Positions 61,325-64,000 of a stretch of DNA of 64,000 nt are shown here, one piece after another (the first letter of the stretch is position 1; each line of letters starts with the position of its first letter). The notes beneath the pieces were generated by a model. The model was not told the origin of the DNA and searched no databases. It saw only the letters and a list, made by a program, of their open reading frames with translations. The translations under genes and the position numbers were made by a program. The stretch lies in assembly GCF_024362695.1 (NCBI RefSeq), contig NC_065421.1, positions 2,604,001-2,668,000 of the forward strand, read 5' to 3'. The stretch comes from Pectinophora gossypiella. Its lineage: Eukaryota > Arthropoda > Insecta > Lepidoptera > Gelechiidae.

Positions 61325-61545
61325 TAAAAATGAACAATAATATAACATTTGTAACAAAGCGTTGGTCTGAAATTAAAGCTGTGTAAAGAGTACAAAAATT
61401 ATGCATTGTTAGGAATCGCGAGAAGTTGCGCGGCGAATTCAAACACATGGAGACGCATAAAAGCATTCTTACTGTAAGATCGCACTTTTTTTTTAAGTGT
61501 CTGAAATATTTTTTTTTTATTTTGTTTTCGAAATCACGTCATCAT
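61325..61545. other. Unassigned stretch
   Basis: No recognised feature. T-rich at 61480-61520. Confidence 0.3.
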
Positions 61546-61549
61546 GTGC

Positions 61550-61800
61550 GATGAAGGAAAACATCGTGAGGTAACCTCAATACGACTGCCTGACTACCCG
61601 AAAGGTAAACCACTAACTAACTTACCTAACTAGCCTAACAGCACAATTACGGGTTAGGTCACATACCTACTTCCAAAAACGAATTTTAACTTGTAATTCG
61701 GCTAGTTTGGCCTTCGAATAATCATGCCTGATTACAAGCAGGCGGAGCAGGCGCTTCTGTAAAAAACGGACCTATCAAATCTTTACGTTAGGTAGGTATC
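61550..61800 (+). repeat. Repeat J copy, diverged
   Basis: GCGATGAAGGAAAACATCGT, GAGGTAACC, ACGGGTTAGGTCACATACCT, AAGCAGGCGGAGCAGGCGCT, TCTGTAAAAAACGGACCTAT, CAAATCTTTACGTTAGGTAG. Confidence 0.55.
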
Positions 61801-61804
61801 CTAT

Positions 61805-62390
61805 GAAATAAATGATTGGATCAAATCATGATGGCAATGGTGGCGATCATTAAAGCCAACGTCACACGAGGTCTTTTCCATCACGTCTATATCCATGTCA
61901 CAGACACTGTAGGTATTTTAAGTCGTAACAAATTTATTCAACCGCATTGCCCAAGATTCCGGTTACAATCCTCAGGTGTAAAACCTATTCTAACCTGCGG
62001 CAATAATTCTATATTGTTTCGACGATAGCGCGCCCTCTAAAGGCAATTCAGTGAATTTATTACTTTAAAACAATGGTGAGTGTACATCTGTTCTTACTAA
62101 CAAGGGAACTGTTTATACGTTAGGTAGATAGCGTGAAGTTTGCTGAATAAATATGGTGCGCGTTTAACTTGTGTTCGTGATGATGGGGATACTTTGTTCT
62201 CAACGAGAATGCGCCTGAAATAGTTGTGTTGCATTGTTCAAAAGCTGCATTGCTTTAGATGAATAAACATAGCATCGCTTTGTGGTAAAAACCACGTTAA
62301 TGCCTTTTTGAATAATATCATCCGAATGCGATATGTGTTAATAAAACTTTGCAATAGGCAAGCTGGTTTTAAGACACGTAAAAAAATATA
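61805..62390. other. Unassigned stretch
   Basis: A 70-codon frame (61816-62028) has no domain. Nothing else is recognised. Confidence 0.3.
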
Positions 62391-62394
62391 AGTT

Positions 62395-62735
62395 TACAAA
62401 CTAAAACCCAACTACGGAAAACGCACTAAAAGGTGGTGGTCGTGGTCGCCAGCCAATCAGCTCGCGACACCAACCACTTCAGGACCCCGATACAGACCCC
62501 TCCGGCCTGGTCGACGATTTCCCTCATTCAGCGCTTATCGCTATCGACCCACTAGGGTCGATTAATTCTTTCAAATATTTTTCCTCTCAGACGACGCCCT
62601 GAGCCGAGGTTCGCGTCCAACTGGGCACCCTCAGGCCTGTTGTCTTAAACGTTGTACCGGGTGAGAGCCTTCAGCACTTCCCATTTGTCCGGCCAAGTAG
62701 TTAATACCATCTGCGGCAAATCTACAAAAAATGGT
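62395..62735 (+). mobile_element. Retroposon R, longest copy
   Basis: 5' part AAAACCCAACTACGGAAAAC, GGTGGTGGTCGTGGTCGCCA, then CGCTTATCGCTATCGACCCA, CTCTCAGACGACGCCCTGAG, CAACTGGGCACCCTCAGGCC, CCGGGTGAGAGCCTTCAGCA, GGCCAAGTAGTTAATACCAT, CTGCGGCAAATCTAC. It serves as reference for the other copies. Confidence 0.7.
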
Positions 62736-62860
62736 CGCATGCCGCGCCGTGGGATACAAATTCTTAGGACAGTTTGGCGTTCTATATATAGGAGGCTGTA
62801 CCAATGGTGGGTTAGATTATATGGTTAAATTTGATAATGTACAATAATACTTTTGCTTTA

Positions 62861-63681
62861 GAGACCCCCCACACTAGCGTCTTTCGAGCGTCGTCGTCGT
62901 GCCAGCGTCCGCGGAACGTCCACGCGACGTCGACGCCGCGGCGACGCGACGCCAGCGCTGGCCGGCGGCCGAACGCCCAGCGTGCGCTGCGCTAGCGTCG
63001 CGTAACCGCGGCTCCTGTCGCGTACAATCAGTGTGAAAATGGATTCCGACGAAGAAACACTGCTGTTGATATTACTGATCCAAAAATTACGCAAACGAAA
63101 AAGGAAACATCGTCGTCAACATTGGGAACATCCTCTGTGTAGTGCTAGAGTTCAGGAAAGCGATTATTTCGTATTGTATTGTCAACATATAAAAAATAAT
63201 AAAAAACACTTTTATGATTATTTACGGATGCCAAAACGAATATTTGACGAACTATTACAATTGATACAGAACGATATAAAATATCAAGATACCCATTTGA
63301 GGATTTCTGCGTCACCTGAAGAGAGGCTTATTATTACATTGAGGTAAGTAAAAACGCAATCTTTAAATCACGAAAAAAAAATTGTTTTTATTTAGAAAAC
63401 TTACAAGAAACTAAATCACAGATTGATTAATAGAATTACAAATCAAAATACAAATCAAATCAAATAGAATTACAAATCAAATCAATTGCGTTGTGCATTG
63501 TACTTGTTCGCAAAAAACGTTGAACTGACGCCGCGGCTACGCGACGCCAGCGCCGCGCACGCTCGGCGTTCGGCAGCCGGCCAGCGCTGGCGTCGCGTCG
63601 CCGCGGCGTCGACGTCGCGTGGACGTTCCGCGGACGCTGGCACGACGACGACGCTCGAAAGACGCTAGTGTGGGGGGTCTC
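62861..63681 (+). mobile_element. PIF/Harbinger deletion derivative, 821 bp
   Basis: Termini GAGACCCCCCACACTAGCGT and its inverse. TIRs are ~152 bp (62861-63012, ~63530-63681), extremely GC-rich, identical for about the first 106 bp and lightly diverged beyond. TTA is duplicated on both sides (62858-62860, 63682-63684), the 3-bp target of PIF/Harbinger elements. The interior keeps the first transposase exon and its splice donor; the catalytic DDE part and second gene are absent. Confidence 0.9.
63039..63343 (+). pseudogene. PIF/Harbinger transposase, exon 1 only
   Basis: I start at ATG 63039 (MDSDEETLLLILLIQK). A basic stretch KRKRKHRRQHWEHPL follows, then FYDYLRMPKRIFDELLQLI and ISASPEERLIITL, the helix-turn-helix-like N-terminal region of HARBI1-type nucleases (..R.YWVHP.., F..Y.RM....F..LL, I.P.ERL..TL). 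Exon 1 ends in GAG|GTAAGT at 63343/63344. Full-length transposases are ~350-400 aa, so about two thirds, including the DDE residues, is missing. This is a relic carried by a non-autonomous element. Confidence 0.85.
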
Positions 63682-63684
63682 TTA

Positions 63685-64000
63685 GGTACCTACTCCCGGT
63701 GTCCAGGAGAGAAGCAGATAGGTACCTAGTAAGATGTAATTATATTCAAAAGTTAGATGATAGAATTGCTATAAGTAGCACTTGAAGAATTAAACAAAAG
63801 TAATTTAGAGTTTCGTTTAAATATGTTTTAGGACTTGGAGAGCTCTTTCAAAATAATTATGCCTAAAAAGACGAAGGATGGCTAAATCTTCAAGAATGTT
63901 TAAGCCTCAAAATTTTCGTGTTCCAAGTTCGTATCGAAAAAGCGTAGGCCATTAACTGTTTTATTGTAAAGTTGAGACAAGTCGAAGTATTTTACTAATA
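63685..64000. other. Unassigned stretch
   Basis: No ORF or recognised repeat up to the window end. Confidence 0.3.

Noticed and set aside
63486..63668. 60-codon frame near the window end
   Set aside because: It lies mostly in the right TIR of the Harbinger element; the mirrored frame occurs in the left TIR.

Overview
This window looks like nuclear DNA of a lepidopteran insect (moth or butterfly). It is AT-rich and almost entirely interspersed repeats: tRNA-derived SINEs, 5'-truncated non-LTR retrotransposon ends of RTE-like, Jockey/CR1-like and related types, and many short inverted-repeat DNA elements. There are no operons, no CRISPR and no free-standing tRNA or rRNA genes. The organism call is an inference from repeat content and organisation, not from a diagnostic gene.

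Only one ordinary protein-coding gene is convincing: an intronless minus-strand ORF at 32380-33117 (245 aa). It encodes a secreted protein with 16 cysteines in four repeated modules, with a TATA box upstream and a poly(A) signal downstream. I do not recognise the family. The other coding traces are mobile-element remnants: RTE-like reverse-transcriptase C-termini (3578-3940, 30118-30744, 40160-40365, 46812-47018), a Jockey/CR1-like fragment (60548-61157) and exon 1 of a PIF/Harbinger transposase (63039-63343).

Family names used here are local. SINE-A: tRNA head, tail ending GATAGAAGAAG. SINE-B: tRNA head, tail with CAGCAGTGGGACGT. SINE-C: half-tRNA plus 5S-rRNA-like head, GAT-repeat tail. SINE-D: a second tRNA head. 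SINE-A, B and C share one central core. MITE-1 begins GGCCCCGATTCCTGCAG; MITE-2 begins CAGGGTGTTAGTGACATCG; MITE-3 begins CGGTCACGAGCATTAATAT; MITE-4 begins GGCCACATC; MITE-5 is a long hairpin. 'Retroposon R' ends GGCCAAGTAGTTAATGCC plus an A-rich tail.

Layout. 0-5 kb: SINE-A with a 16-bp TSD, a 1.45-kb foldback element with an 8-bp TSD, SINE-C and two short RTE insertions. 5-11 kb: SINE-B, retroposon R copies, a repeated unit with a hairpin, and a dimeric MITE-2. 11.4-15.2 kb: a nested structure in which one MITE-3 carries both a 902-bp element and a 2.7-kb element with MITE-2 ends; the latter holds a TATCGATA cluster and a CpG-rich promoter-like stretch with a splice donor. 15-30 kb: palindromic elements, a 320-bp-arm inverted duplication and more SINEs. 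30-34 kb: a clean LINE insertion, then the gene in a repeat-poor island. 34-58 kb: dense SINE/MITE/LINE mosaic. 59 kb: a 70-bp minisatellite. 60-61 kb: a LINE inside a SINE-B. 62.9-63.7 kb: a Harbinger deletion derivative with about 152-bp GC-rich TIRs and TTA duplications.
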